From NCBI RefSeq assembly GCF_005239225.2, contig NC_133293.1:3596001-3660000 (forward strand): 64,000 nt of DNA. The letters run 5' to 3'. The notes under the pieces are model-generated. The model saw nothing but the letters and a program-made list of their open reading frames with translations, did no database searches and was not told the DNA's origin. Both the position numbers and the translations under genes were made by a program. This document shows, piece after piece, positions 1 through 10,214 of the stretch; the first letter of the stretch is position 1; each line of letters opens with the position of its first letter. The DNA is from Populus alba. Lineage: Eukaryota > Streptophyta > Magnoliopsida > Malpighiales > Salicaceae.

Positions 1-132
1 AGAAAAACCAAACTAAAAACACTCTTTCTTCAATAATTTTTACAATTAATTTTAGAAACCAAAAGCTAATAGAATTCTCTCATTTTTAGTTTTGATAACT
101 CTCCATAAAATTTGAATTAAACCTAAATATTT
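1..132. other. Flank left of CACTA-1
   Basis: AT-rich sequence with no recognisable gene. Its last three bases (130-132, TTT) are the left target-site duplication of the CACTA element that follows; the matching TTT is at 9377-9379. Confidence 0.6.
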
Positions 133-149
133 CACCACCAGAAATTCGC

Positions 150-500
150 TAAATACCAACGAACATACCGACGGAATTTTTTCTGTCGGTATTTTTCGGC
201 CGAAATCTCCGACGGACAATATTCGTCGGTAATTACCGACCGAATTACCGACAAAAAATTCAGAATTAATGAAAAAAGGGCGGGTAGGTGGCGCAGAGGT
301 TTTGGCGGGTGATTTTTCCGACGGAATCACCGACGGATTTGAAATGCCAGATCCGTACCGGTGACGTGACCTGTGCACCGTTAAAAATACCGACGGAATC
401 ACCGAGGGATTTGAATAGCAAGTCCGTGCGGTGACGTGTCGATTGCCCGTCAGAAGTACCGACGGTTTCACCGACGGAATCAAAACCGTCGGCAAAAGTG
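150..500. repeat. Left subterminal repeat array of CACTA-1
   Basis: Dense direct and inverted copies of the 8-mer ACCGACGG / CCGTCGGT with degenerate variants, some paired as short palindromes (for example around 171-195). In En/Spm elements such motifs bind the TNPA-type protein. An open frame runs through these repeats on the minus strand (52-537), but it is repeat translation and not a gene. Confidence 0.8.
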
Positions 501-997
501 AATATATGGCCACTCTGCCGTCACTCTCCTCCCCCATTTCTCCTTCTTCTTCCTAATCCTAACCCTCCCCATCTGCAAAATAATCAGCCCCCCCTCACCC
601 CAAAACAAAAATCTTCCTCATCTCAGCACAACAAGTTGTATTTCTTGAAGTTTTGTGGTCACAGCATCCGTGTTCTGATTTACCGACGGATTTTATCGTT
701 TTTTGTAAGTAATTCTATCTTTCAAAATTTTAACATTTAAATGTCAATTTTATTGTTTTTTTAGTATATGTATTTTTTTTAGTAGATGTACATGTTTTAT
801 TGTTATTTCTCAAACAAACTTGTAGTATATGAATGTATAATTTTATACTTGTTATGGTTTGTTTTAGATTTTGTAAGATTGTATTTGTTTGAAAATTGTT
901 AAAACTTAATTTGTAGAATTACCGAATTACATGTTATGTTTTGAAATAATTAAGAGCTTGCTTAATGGGTCCTTTTTATAGAGGTTCGATAGAAGTC
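500..997 (+). other. 5' leader region of the CACTA-1 transposase
   Basis: A C/T-rich leader (520-640) is followed by T-rich sequence from about 700 to 985 that looks like an intron. It ends in TTTTTATAG at about 972-980, just before the first good coding exon. No separate gene is visible. The leader resembles the 5' UTR plus first intron of TNP2-type genes, but exon limits here are inferred. Confidence 0.45.
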
Positions 998-3900
998 ATG
1001 GATGATCGTTCATGGATGTATCTAGATTCACCCCAAGGATTACGGAGGATGGATTATTGTAACGGGGTTCAGGGTTTTATTAATTTTGCAACATCTATTC
1101 CCAGAAATTTTACTGGAAGCGGTATTAGGTGTCCATGCAGGAAGTGTCAAAATAAAAAGTATCTGCATCCAGATGTTGTAATGATGCATCTTCTACACAA
1201 AGGGTTTGTGGAGGATTACCAGTGTTGGTATGCACATGGAGAGGTATTTGTTAGTAATAGGAGAATGGGAGAAATGGTGGTTGGGTCAACTTCTAGTGCT
1301 AGCAACGTGCATGAAGCGACAAATGACAACACTAATCCTTACAGAAACATGGTTATGGATGCAATGAGAATGAATCAAGATAATGTCACTCAATGTCCAA
1401 TCGTAGAAGAAGAACCTAATGCAGAGGCAACTAGGTTTTTTGATTTGTTGAAAGATTCTGACGAACCATTATGGGATGGCTGCACAAACCACAGTAAATT
1501 ATCGGCTGTGGCACAGGTGTTCACCATCAAGTCAGATCACGGGTTGAGTGAGGCTGGGTATGACAAAATTATTGATTGGGCAAGAAGCATTTTACCTGAA
1601 GGGAACAGGCTCAAAGAGAACTTCTATGCTGCGAAGTCCATGATGAAACCCCTTGGTTTAGGATACCAGAAAATTGACATGTGCCCTAACTTCTGCATGT
1701 TATACTACCTTGGAAATGCTAAGATGACCGAGTGCATGACATGCGGGCATTCCCGTTACAAACCAGAACTGGCAGGGGGAAGACTCTAGTGGCATATAAA
1801 AAACTTAGATATTTCCCGATCACACCTAGACTGCAGAGGTTATTTATGTCACCAAGCACTGCTGAGCACATGACATGGCACCAAACACACGATGCCATTG
1901 ATGGTGTGAAGCGTGGAAACGCTTTAACAGTGTTCATCCTGACTTTTCTGCTGAATCAAGGAATGTTCGACCTGGGTTGTGTACAGATGGGTTCAACCCA
2001 TTTGGGTCATTTGCTGCTCCCTATTCTTGTTGGCCGGTCATTCTCACACTTTATAACTTGCCACCGGGAATGTGTATGAGGCCGGAGTTCATGTTTCTAT
2101 CTACTGTCATACCCGGTCCAAGTAGCCCGGGGCGGAATATAGATGTTTTTCTTCGACCGTTGATAGATGAGTTGGCGCAGTTGTGGTCCTCCGGATCTCT
2201 GACTTATGATATATCGAGGAAACAAAATTTCCTTATGAGGGCGGCTTTGATGTGGACTATCAGTGATTTTCCAGCTTATGGAATGCTTTCTGGTTGGAGC
2301 ACGCATGGGAAACTCGCATGTCCATACTGCATGGAAAACAACAAGGCATTCACGCTAGCAAACGGAGGTAAAGCTTCTTTTTTTTACTGTCACCGTTGCT
2401 TCTTGCCACTTAATCACAAGTTCAGAAAGAACAGAAAAGATTTCTTTGTTGGTAGAGTTGAAAAAGATGTTGCATCCCCGCGTCTTTCTGGTGAAGAATT
2501 GCATCATGTTGTATCAGAGTACGGTGACATTGTGTTTGGCCTTCAATCAGGTAAGCAAAAGTTTCCTGGTTTTGGTTTGACCAATAATTGGGTAAAGCTA
2601 AGTATCTTTTGGGAGCTTCCGTATTGGAAGATTAATCTTCTCCGCCATAACCTTGACGTCATGCACATCGAAAAGAACGTGTTTGAGAATATTTTCAACA
2701 CCGTCATGGATGTGAAGGGGAAGACAAAGGACAACATGAAGGCTAGATTGGATATAGCTTTATAATGTAACCGTAAAAATATGGAGTTGGTTTATGACAA
2801 GTCACGGGTTGCAAAACCAAGGGCAAGCTTCGTGTTAGAGAAAAACGCACAACTACTAGTCTACAAATGGCTTAAGAGTCTGCGTTTCCTGGATGGACAT
2901 GCATCGAACATATCAAGGCTTGTTAACACAGAGGACTGCAGATTGTATGGAATGAAGAGCCATGACTGCCACGTGTTTATGCAAACACTCATCCCATTAG
3001 CTTTTCGTGATTTGTTGTCAAAGAGAATATGGGATGCACTAACGGAGATCAGTCATTTCTTCAGAGATATATGCTCCAGCAAGATGAATGTTGAGCATAT
3101 TGAGATGCTTCAAACGAATATCATCGAGACACTATGCAAACTTGAGATGATATTCCCTCCTTCATTTTTTGACTCAATGGAGCATCTCCCTATACATCTA
3201 CCGTTCGAGGCAAAAGCTGGAGGACCGGTCCAGTATAGATGGATGTACCCATTCGAATGGTGAGATATTACAGTTGCAATGAAATTCATATCTTAAAGTA
3301 TTTCTATGTTTTTCTTATTTGAAAATACTTGAATTGTATTTCAATGCAGGTACTTGTTTAATCTAAAAAAAAAGATTAAGAACAAGGCGCATGTTGAGGC
3401 TTCCATATCTGAGGCCTATGTTGTTGAAGAGATATCAACATTTATCTCGTACTATTTCGAACCTCATCTGAGAACAAGAATCAATCGCGTTCCACGGCAT
3501 GACGATGGCGGTGAAGTGCCTTCCAGTGGGAACTTGTCAATATTCTCCAATACTGGACGACCCACACCTAAAAATGTCGTAAGAGGAAGATATTTGTCGG
3601 AAATAGAATTCAAACAAGCACACAACTATGTTCTATTTAACTGTGATGAGCTGAGACCATTTATTCAGTAAGTCTATATATGTGTAATACTAATTAAACT
3701 TTGTTAGTAATATACTGTTAATTATATATTGTAATATCATACACTTATTATCACTTGCAGGCAACATCAACAATATTTGCTCTCCAATAACTCGCAGCTG
3801 ACCGAATCCTAGATCTTTCAATTACAAGATGAACAATTTGCCACATGGTTCAGAACACATGTAAGCACTATCACAAACTCATTCTAACGTATGCATGTCA

Positions 3901-4741
3901 TTACGAGATTCTCGTTCATTTACTGTGTATTGATGTACATTTAATTACATATATTTACAAGGTTTATCAAATGGGAAGGAGTGTGCCCAAGTCATTGTCT
4001 TCACTAAGCCTCAGCCCTGAAAGAAAAGTTAGGTGCTACAACGGGTATTTTTTCAATGGATATGTTTTCCATACTGAAGAATACGGGCAAGGAAGAAAGA
4101 CATACAACTGCGGTGTTTGTGTTAAGGGATCCACAAGTAGCCAGTTAAAAGTTGACTACTATGGTAGATTAGAAGAGGTCGTCGAACTGCAATATCATAG
4201 CGAGCATAATAAAGTGTTTTTATTCAAATGTTATTGGTATGACACGACGGACAGAGGAATCAGAGTTGATCCGCACCATGGTCTGGTCGAAATCAACTCA
4301 AAAGCTAGACTCCGCAACATAAACGATGTCTTTGTTTTCGCAAAGCAATGTCAACAAGTTTATTACACATACACCCCTTCATTTAGAAAGGATCGTTCAA
4401 GAGTTGATTGGTTTTCCGTTTTAAAAACAAAACCACGGGGTCGTGTCGAGGTTGTTCAGGATGAGAACGAAGACACAAGTGTGCGAGATGAAGTCTTTCA
4501 AGTTCGTGAGTTGGTTGAACCATATCGAGTTGCTCCTTTGATTGAATTGGAAGAAAATTCAAATTTTAGAGTTCTCGATGATAGTCTTGTTGATATTGAC
4601 GGAGAGGAGTTGAATGTTGTTCTCAGCTCTAGCGGAGAAGCAAATGTCGATGAAGAAGATGATATCCATATTGAAGATTGCGATGAAGATGATGACAATT
4701 CAACTAATGAGGAAGAAGAAGAAAATTCCGACCAATTATGA
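998..4741 (+). pseudogene. TNP2-type CACTA transposase (broken)
   Basis: Remains of the En/Spm TNP2 transposase, which binds and cuts the element ends. In order it holds a Transpos_assoc zinc-finger-like domain (motif CPCRKCQN, 1130-1250), the Transposase_tnp2 core (about 1560-2765, with CTDGFNPFG and LDVMHIEKNVFENI), a DUF4218 region (2781-3660) and DUF4216 (about 3962-4440, with GIRVDPHHG), ending in an acidic tail. The start at 998 is preferred over the ATG at 965 because a splice acceptor lies between them. Introns are 3261-3349, 3668-3760 and 3861-3961. Four lesions are visible: a frameshift near 1763, another near 1912 where a conserved stretch also seems deleted, a stop at 2763-2765 and a stop at 3810-3812. 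It therefore cannot encode a full transposase. Confidence 0.88.
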
Positions 4742-4919
4742 AAATGAAGCCCTATGTAAAAACATTTGTCTCATGTAATTTAGATTATAGATGATGTATT
4801 TTGTAAAACAAAATATTTACTGTTTAAGCAATGTGGTTATTGTGTTTATGTGATGGATAGTTTATCAGTTAAATTTCTGCAGGAAGGCAAACAGGCAATA
4901 CAAAGACAACCTTTCCTGC
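4742..4919 (+). other. 3' UTR of the CACTA-1 transposase
   Basis: AT-rich sequence after the stop codon with no coding signal. It leads into the internal repeat array. Confidence 0.5.
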
Positions 4920-5660
4920 ATCATGCAATCTTACCGACGTCCATACCGACGGATAGTGATCCGTCGGTATCTCACAGATTAATTACACGAAATGCCGACG
5001 ACATTACCGACGGCTTCACCGACACATACACCGACGGATTATAGTTCGTCGGTATCTCACAGAGAGTTCAAAAATATTTACAACAAAATGCCACAATCAG
5101 CGACGGGTATACCGACGGATTCTAGTCCATCGGTATCTCACAGAGAGTTCGAAAATATTTACAACAAAATGCCACAATCAGCGACGGGTATATCGACGGA
5201 TTCTAGTCCGTCGGTATCTCACAGAGAGTTCGAAAATATTTACAACAAAATGCCACAATCAGCGACGGGAATACCGACGGATTATAGTCCGTCGGTATCT
5301 CACAGAGAGTTCAAAAATATTTACAACAAAATGCCACAATGACCGACGGATTCACCGACAGATTTGTCGACGCTAATACTGACGGAATAGGTCTGTCGGT
5401 AATTTGTCGTTCACACATATTACCGACAGAAATACCGACGGACCGCGCGATTTCCAAAGTGTGTGAATTAATACGCCTCTGAACTTGTCATATTACCGAC
5501 GGAATCACCGACGGACTGCGAAAAATATGGAGGGCTTTTAAAAATTCGGGGCGAAATTCAAAAAATACCGACGGATTTTTGACCTGTTACCGACGAAATT
5601 TTTTACCTTTTACCGACGGATATTAATTCCGTCGGTGAGTCCGTCGGTAAAACTGCCCTA
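4920..5660. repeat. Internal ACCGACGG repeat array between the two CACTA-1 genes
   Basis: The subterminal motif ACCGACGG / CCGTCGGT recurs densely here, in the middle of the element, as in the termini. Several copies are arranged as inverted pairs with a short spacer (for example 5269-5296). The array sits just downstream of the transposase and just upstream of the putative leader of the second gene, so it could serve as that gene's promoter or as an operator-like site. It includes an 81-bp tandem array annotated separately. Confidence 0.8.
5016..5342 (+). repeat. 81-bp tandem repeat in CACTA-1
   Basis: About four copies with an exact 81-bp period; the AGAGAGTT landmark recurs at 5061, 5142, 5223 and 5304. 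Each unit contains an inverted pair of CCGTCGGT motifs. Because 81 is divisible by three, a frame stays open across the array (4992-5342), but it is repeat translation and there is no reason to call it a gene. A decayed version of the same repeat lies in CACTA-2 (34222-34464, minus). Confidence 0.85.
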
Positions 5661-7042
5661 TAAGTTCCAGCCCCCGCCGCTGCGCCTCATTTTTTCTTCT
5701 TCTCCCCGCCGCTTCGCTTCTCCTCCGTTTTTCACCTCAGATTTTTCATTTTTTTCCCCTCAATCCTTAAACACTTTCACCTTTAATCTCTAGCAAGATT
5801 TGGTGTTGTAAATCTTCATCATATTAAAAGGTATGTGTTTTTTTTCTAATTTATTTTATTTTATTTTATTTTTAGTTGTTTTTATTTTTGTTGTTTTGGT
5901 GTTTTTTGCTGCAATGTAGATAAAGTTTTGAATTTGACACATTATTAAGGTATGTATATTTCGTTCCTTTTCTTGATGTAGGTTTTTTTTTTTGAATATT
6001 TTTTGTTGTTGTGTTGTTAGAATTGTTATTAGTTAATTTAACTTAGAATTAGTTAAAGTTGAATATTTGAATTTTTTTGAATTTTTTGAATTTGTTGAAT
6101 ATTTGTTAATTTAATTGTTAGTCTATATTTTTTTTAATTTATTGAATATAATTTATTTTTGTATTGCCTATATAATTATTGATTAATTTATTGAATTAAT
6201 ATTGTTAATGTTGAATTTACCTTAGAATTAATAATTGCGTTTGTTGGAATAATTATTGATTTCCAATTTAATTTATTTACTTTTAATTTATTTTTAGTTG
6301 TTTTTATTTTTGTTATGTTGTTGTTTTGGTGTTTTTTTTGGTAATGTAGATAAAGTTTTGAATTTGTCACATTATTAAGGTATGTATATTCCATTCCTTT
6401 TATTGATGTAGGTTTTTTTTTTGAATTTTTTGAATATTTTTTATTGTTTTGTTGTCATAATTATAATGATGAATTTGTTGAATTATAATTGTTAATGTTG
6501 AATTATAATGATTAATTTGTTGAAGTATAATTTGTTGAATTTATTGAATTTATTTTTTGTCATATTTTTTATTGTTTTGAATATAATTATTGATTAATTT
6601 GTTGAATTATAATTGTTAATGTTGAATTGTAATGATTAATTTGTTGAATTATAATTTGTTGAATTTATTGAATTTATTTTTTGTCATATTTTTTATTGTT
6701 TTGAATATAATTATTGATTAATTTGTTGAATTATAATTGTTAATGTTGAATTGTAATGATTAATTTGTTGAATTTATTGAATTTATTTTTTGTCATATTT
6801 TTTATTGTTTTGAATATAATTATTGATTAATTTGTGAATTGTAATTGTTAACGTTGAATTTATCTTAGGATTAATAGTTGAATATGTTGGAATAATTAGT
6901 ATAGATTGGTTCAATTGGTTATGGCTATTGTTAATATTTGCAGGTTTGTGGATTTGGGTAGTATCCAGTATAGGGGAGGTGTTGCCGATTTTTTTTTAAC
7001 TTTTGAATTTTATTATACAATTATTAATATAAAATTGTTTAG
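5661..7042 (+). other. Leader and intron region of the second CACTA-1 gene, with AT-rich minisatellite
   Basis: A C/T-rich leader (5660-5830) ends in AAAAGGTATGT, a plausible splice donor. The rest is very AT-rich and looks intronic. From about 6430 to 6850 there are roughly three copies of a 110-124 bp repeat built from TTGAATATAATTATTGATTA-like sequence. A segment around 5940-5995 recurs at 6370-6430. There is no coding potential before the ATG at 7043. Confidence 0.55.
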
Positions 7043-8744
7043 ATGCGCAAAATGAAAACCAGTGCTGGTCGTTCACGTCCAATCGAATCAAGTTCGTCTA
7101 GCAGCGATGATGATGTTTCCTTAGGTGCCTCTCAAGAAGAGGCACCTACACCACCTGCGCCGTCAACCGATGCTGTCTCTTCCAGCGATGTTTCACATCG
7201 CAGAAGCGGCGTGCCTTCGAAGCGGAATCAATTTACCTGCCAGTACGAGGCACAGTGGAAGGATGATCTTTCAATGTAAGTTTGTTAAGGTTTTAGTTTT
7301 TTTTATATAAAAAAAAAAAATTTAAAACATAATTTATGAAGTAATCACAAATTAATTTCATTTCTTTTCAGGTTCACAAACATTGAGGCCGCTCGAGTAA
7401 TATCATCGGCGTTTAAAGCGTCGATGGAGATTCCATTGTTTCAATGGAGTCAGATATCCAGACATCCTGAATGGATGCCTCCAATCAATGTATGGTTTCG
7501 TAGATTTGAGGTTCGTGTTAATATATAATTTTCAGCTTATTTCTAATAAATTCTAGTTATAATTGTAAATAAATTATTAACATTTTAAAAAATTATTTTT
7601 TTATATACAACATCGATTCTATTAGGACGATGAACATGACACTGTTGTGAGGAGGGTGTGGGAAAATCACGCGGCAATTAGGTAACATCGAAAACAATAC
7701 GACTTTTTTTTACATAATTATTTATGTTTCGAAATGTAATTTTTTCGTGCGTGAATTAGGTTGCGTGATTTTTGGTATGACACCCAGAAAAAAGCAAAAA
7801 AAACAGCGAGGGATAAGGGGTTCCAAGGCTGCAACGATGTTGCGGTTTGGAGGGATTTCAAACCAATATACATCCTGGAAGATATATGGCCGCACTATCT
7901 TCAGCACGTGACGTCTGAGCGGTTCACTCGACGCTCACAGTCCGGTGCTGGCAACCGGAATCGGCCAATTCATGGCTCGATGACAACGCACACCGGCGGC
8001 TCCGTTCCGTTTTCTGCACATGCGAAACGAATGGTAAGATTAATTTAAATGAAATATATCGTTCAATTAATTTGTTGTTAATACATTTTTTTCATTATAG
8101 GCTACGTCTCTTAGACGTGAGCCGAGCCCTATGGAGCTGTTTGTGGAGACGCACGTGCGAAGTCATGACCGCCAAAAGGGGACGCAACAGTTCGTTGACA
8201 ACCGTGCTCAACATTTTGTGGTATGTTTGTTCAACCATTTTATTTTGTAAGTTATTATTATGTTTATTGAATTGAATATGATGATTTGTTTTTTCAAGAG
8301 ACCTATAATAATCGGTTGAGGGAGAGATACGGGGACGATCCATCGACCCATCCGGAATTCGATCCGGATTTGTGGATGGAGGCTGGATCGTCAGGTGGAC
8401 CCGATAAAAATCGGGTTTACGGGCTCTCCAACACTACCGCGACCAACTTGCGGTCGACCGGTACTGCTTCAACCGCTGGGAGCTCCCAATCTGTATCGAG
8501 CTCCCAATCTGAGGAGTTTGTGGCCTTGCAGCAAAGGTGCGACCACCTATCAGAGGCATACACACAACTCAAAGAAGAGCAAAGATTGGCGAACGAACAA
8601 CACAGAGCAGAGTCTGAACAACAAAGAGCGGCCTATGAAGAGCTTCGGCAAATGGTCATGAACATGACACAAGGTGGAACATGTGCGCCTAATCCTTTTT
8701 GGCCGCCTAACCCCCATCCTCCTCCTCCTCCACCTTTATATTAA
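7043..8744 (+). CDS. Second En/Spm-type protein of CACTA-1 (TNPA-like, Transposase_24 family), intact
   Basis: Spliced model: 7043-7275, 7372-7510, 7626-7681, 7760-8033, 8101-8220, 8301-8744. It has GT-AG junctions throughout and totals 1,266 nt (421 residues plus stop), with no stop or frameshift. It starts with a Ser/Asp-rich, low-complexity N terminus. A Trp-rich core follows (exons 2-5, including WFRRFE, LRDFWYDTQ and PMELFVETH) of the plant Ptta/En/Spm transposase type. The C terminus is Gln/Glu-rich and likely coiled coil (about residues 325-390), ending in a run of prolines. Family members are thought to bind the subterminal repeats and assist transposition, so the ACCGACGG arrays are the likely target. 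The exon 6 acceptor (CAAGAG before 8301) was chosen because it keeps the frame. It is in far better condition than the transposase upstream. Confidence 0.8.
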
Positions 8745-8939
8745 TTTTTAATAAACATTATTTACATTTAAAATTTTGTTTAATGTTTTTTTGAAACACA
8801 TTCATTTTGTAATGAATATTATTTCACTTTGAGTTTTTGTTGCTTAATATAAATTTTATTTGCATAATTGGTTTGTATTACCATTAATTTATATTATTTT
8901 TTCAAAATAATTTAAAAAAAATTAAAAAAAAAACAATTA

Positions 8940-9376
8940 CACAGGGATTTACCGACGGAAAAACTCCGTCGGCATTGGACAGTGTCTGCCACCGTCACTG
9001 ACCATCACCGACGGAACAAATCCGTCGGTATACATTTACCGACGGCAATATTCGGTCGGTATAAAATATCACCGACACCTTTGCCGAAGGAGTTAGTCCG
9101 TCGGTATTTTTATAACACCGACGGAAAATATTCCATCGGTATATTCCAAGCGGGAAACTTTTTTTTTTTGGCGCGCACGGTCCGTCGGTAAAACCGTCGG
9201 TAAAAGTTTTTTTTGTATTTCCGACCGATATAGCGACGGAATGTGGAATTACCGACAAAAGGTATTCCGACGGGAGTATGCCGTCGGTAATATAGTCGGT
9301 AAATACTTTACCGACGAAAGTTCTATCACACACCGACGGAATATTTCTGTCGGTAAAACTGTGAAATCTTGTAGTG
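8940..9376. repeat. Right subterminal repeat array of CACTA-1
   Basis: Copies of ACCGACGG and CCGTCGGT, many in inverted pairs (for example 8950-8970 and 9007-9030), run up to the right terminal inverted repeat at 9361-9376. A minus-strand frame through this region (8995-9333) is repeat translation only. Confidence 0.85.
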
Positions 9377-9379
9377 TTT

Positions 9380-10214
9380 GTAGCTTTAAATTAGATGTCT
9401 TTTGAGCTCAAAAAACCTGTTCAGATCTACAAAAATCTTTCTAGAAAAAAACTAATTAGTTTTAAAATTCATGGATTGGACTAGTAATTCCTAAAGGACT
9501 AGACCCAAACTCAAATTTAAGTTGGGATAAAATAATGTTTTAGAGTGCAAAAAGTCATTTTACAATAAACCCAAGTTTAGACCTTAGTCAAGCCGAGCTG
9601 AGAGTCTATTTTGCTTAAATTCCTTCCCTCTAAAAGCTTGAGAGATATCTGAGTAAAATTTTAAATTTTCAACATTTTATTATATAAATATAAAAAAAAT
9701 TTGTTTGTTTATTATGTAGAATAAAAGTGTTTTTAGAGTTATTTTTGCTTTACTAAAATATATTAATTACACGAATTATTTGAAATTAATTTTTTTATAT
9801 ATAATTTATTTAAATTAAGTTAATGTTTTTTTTTTTTTAAAAAAGCAAGGAGTAAAAGAGGGAGGAGGAGGAGGAGGAGGAAAAAAAGAAGAAGCCAAGT
9901 CAGAGCCGTCCATTTACATTAAAAAAAAAAAAAAAAACATCGAAGGAGGTAGAATTGTTCTAGAAAAAAGCTAAACTTGTTGTTATATATATATTCTGAA
10001 AAACTACTAATAAGACAAACATTTTATATTTTCTCTTTCAGTGATGGAATTTCCAATAATCTCACTAATCTGTAAACAAAAGGATGAATGATTTCCAAGA
10101 AATTAACCTTGCCACGGAAAACATACAGCAGAGTTTTTATGAGCACACGATCACAAACATCAAGCGACACAAAACAAGCACACAAGTTTTCATAAAAATA
10201 AAAATACAAGTAAT
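9380..10214. other. Intergenic, AT-rich
   Basis: No gene recognised. There is a GGA/GA microsatellite at about 9863-9900 followed by a poly-A run near 9920-9936. The last 200 bases should include the 3' UTR of the minus-strand receptor kinase. A small plus-strand frame at 10084-10335 overlaps the kinase 3' end antisense and is not considered real. Confidence 0.5.

Larger units (their letters stand above)
133..9376 (+). mobile_element. CACTA (En/Spm) DNA transposon, near complete (CACTA-1)
   Basis: Class II transposon of 9,244 bp. The right end, read inward, is CACTACAAGATTTCAC. The left end is a mutated version, CACCACCAGAAATTCG. Both are flanked by the 3-bp duplication TTT (130-132 and 9377-9379), the size expected for CACTA elements. 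Many short copies of ACCGACGG and its reverse complement CCGTCGGT lie near both ends and between the two genes, as expected for transposase-binding subterminal repeats. It carries a TNP2-type transposase gene (broken) and a second En/Spm-type gene (apparently intact) on the same strand. The damaged left terminus and broken transposase mean it is probably not autonomous, although it might be mobilised by a relative. Confidence 0.9.

Noticed and set aside
52..537. 161-codon minus-strand frame at the left end
   Set aside because: It translates the ACCGACGG subterminal repeats of the CACTA element; PSVIPSV-type repetition and no domain.
4992..5342. Repetitive ORF with a 27-residue period
   Set aside because: An artefact of an 81-bp tandem repeat whose length is divisible by three; it lies between two genes and has no family resemblance.
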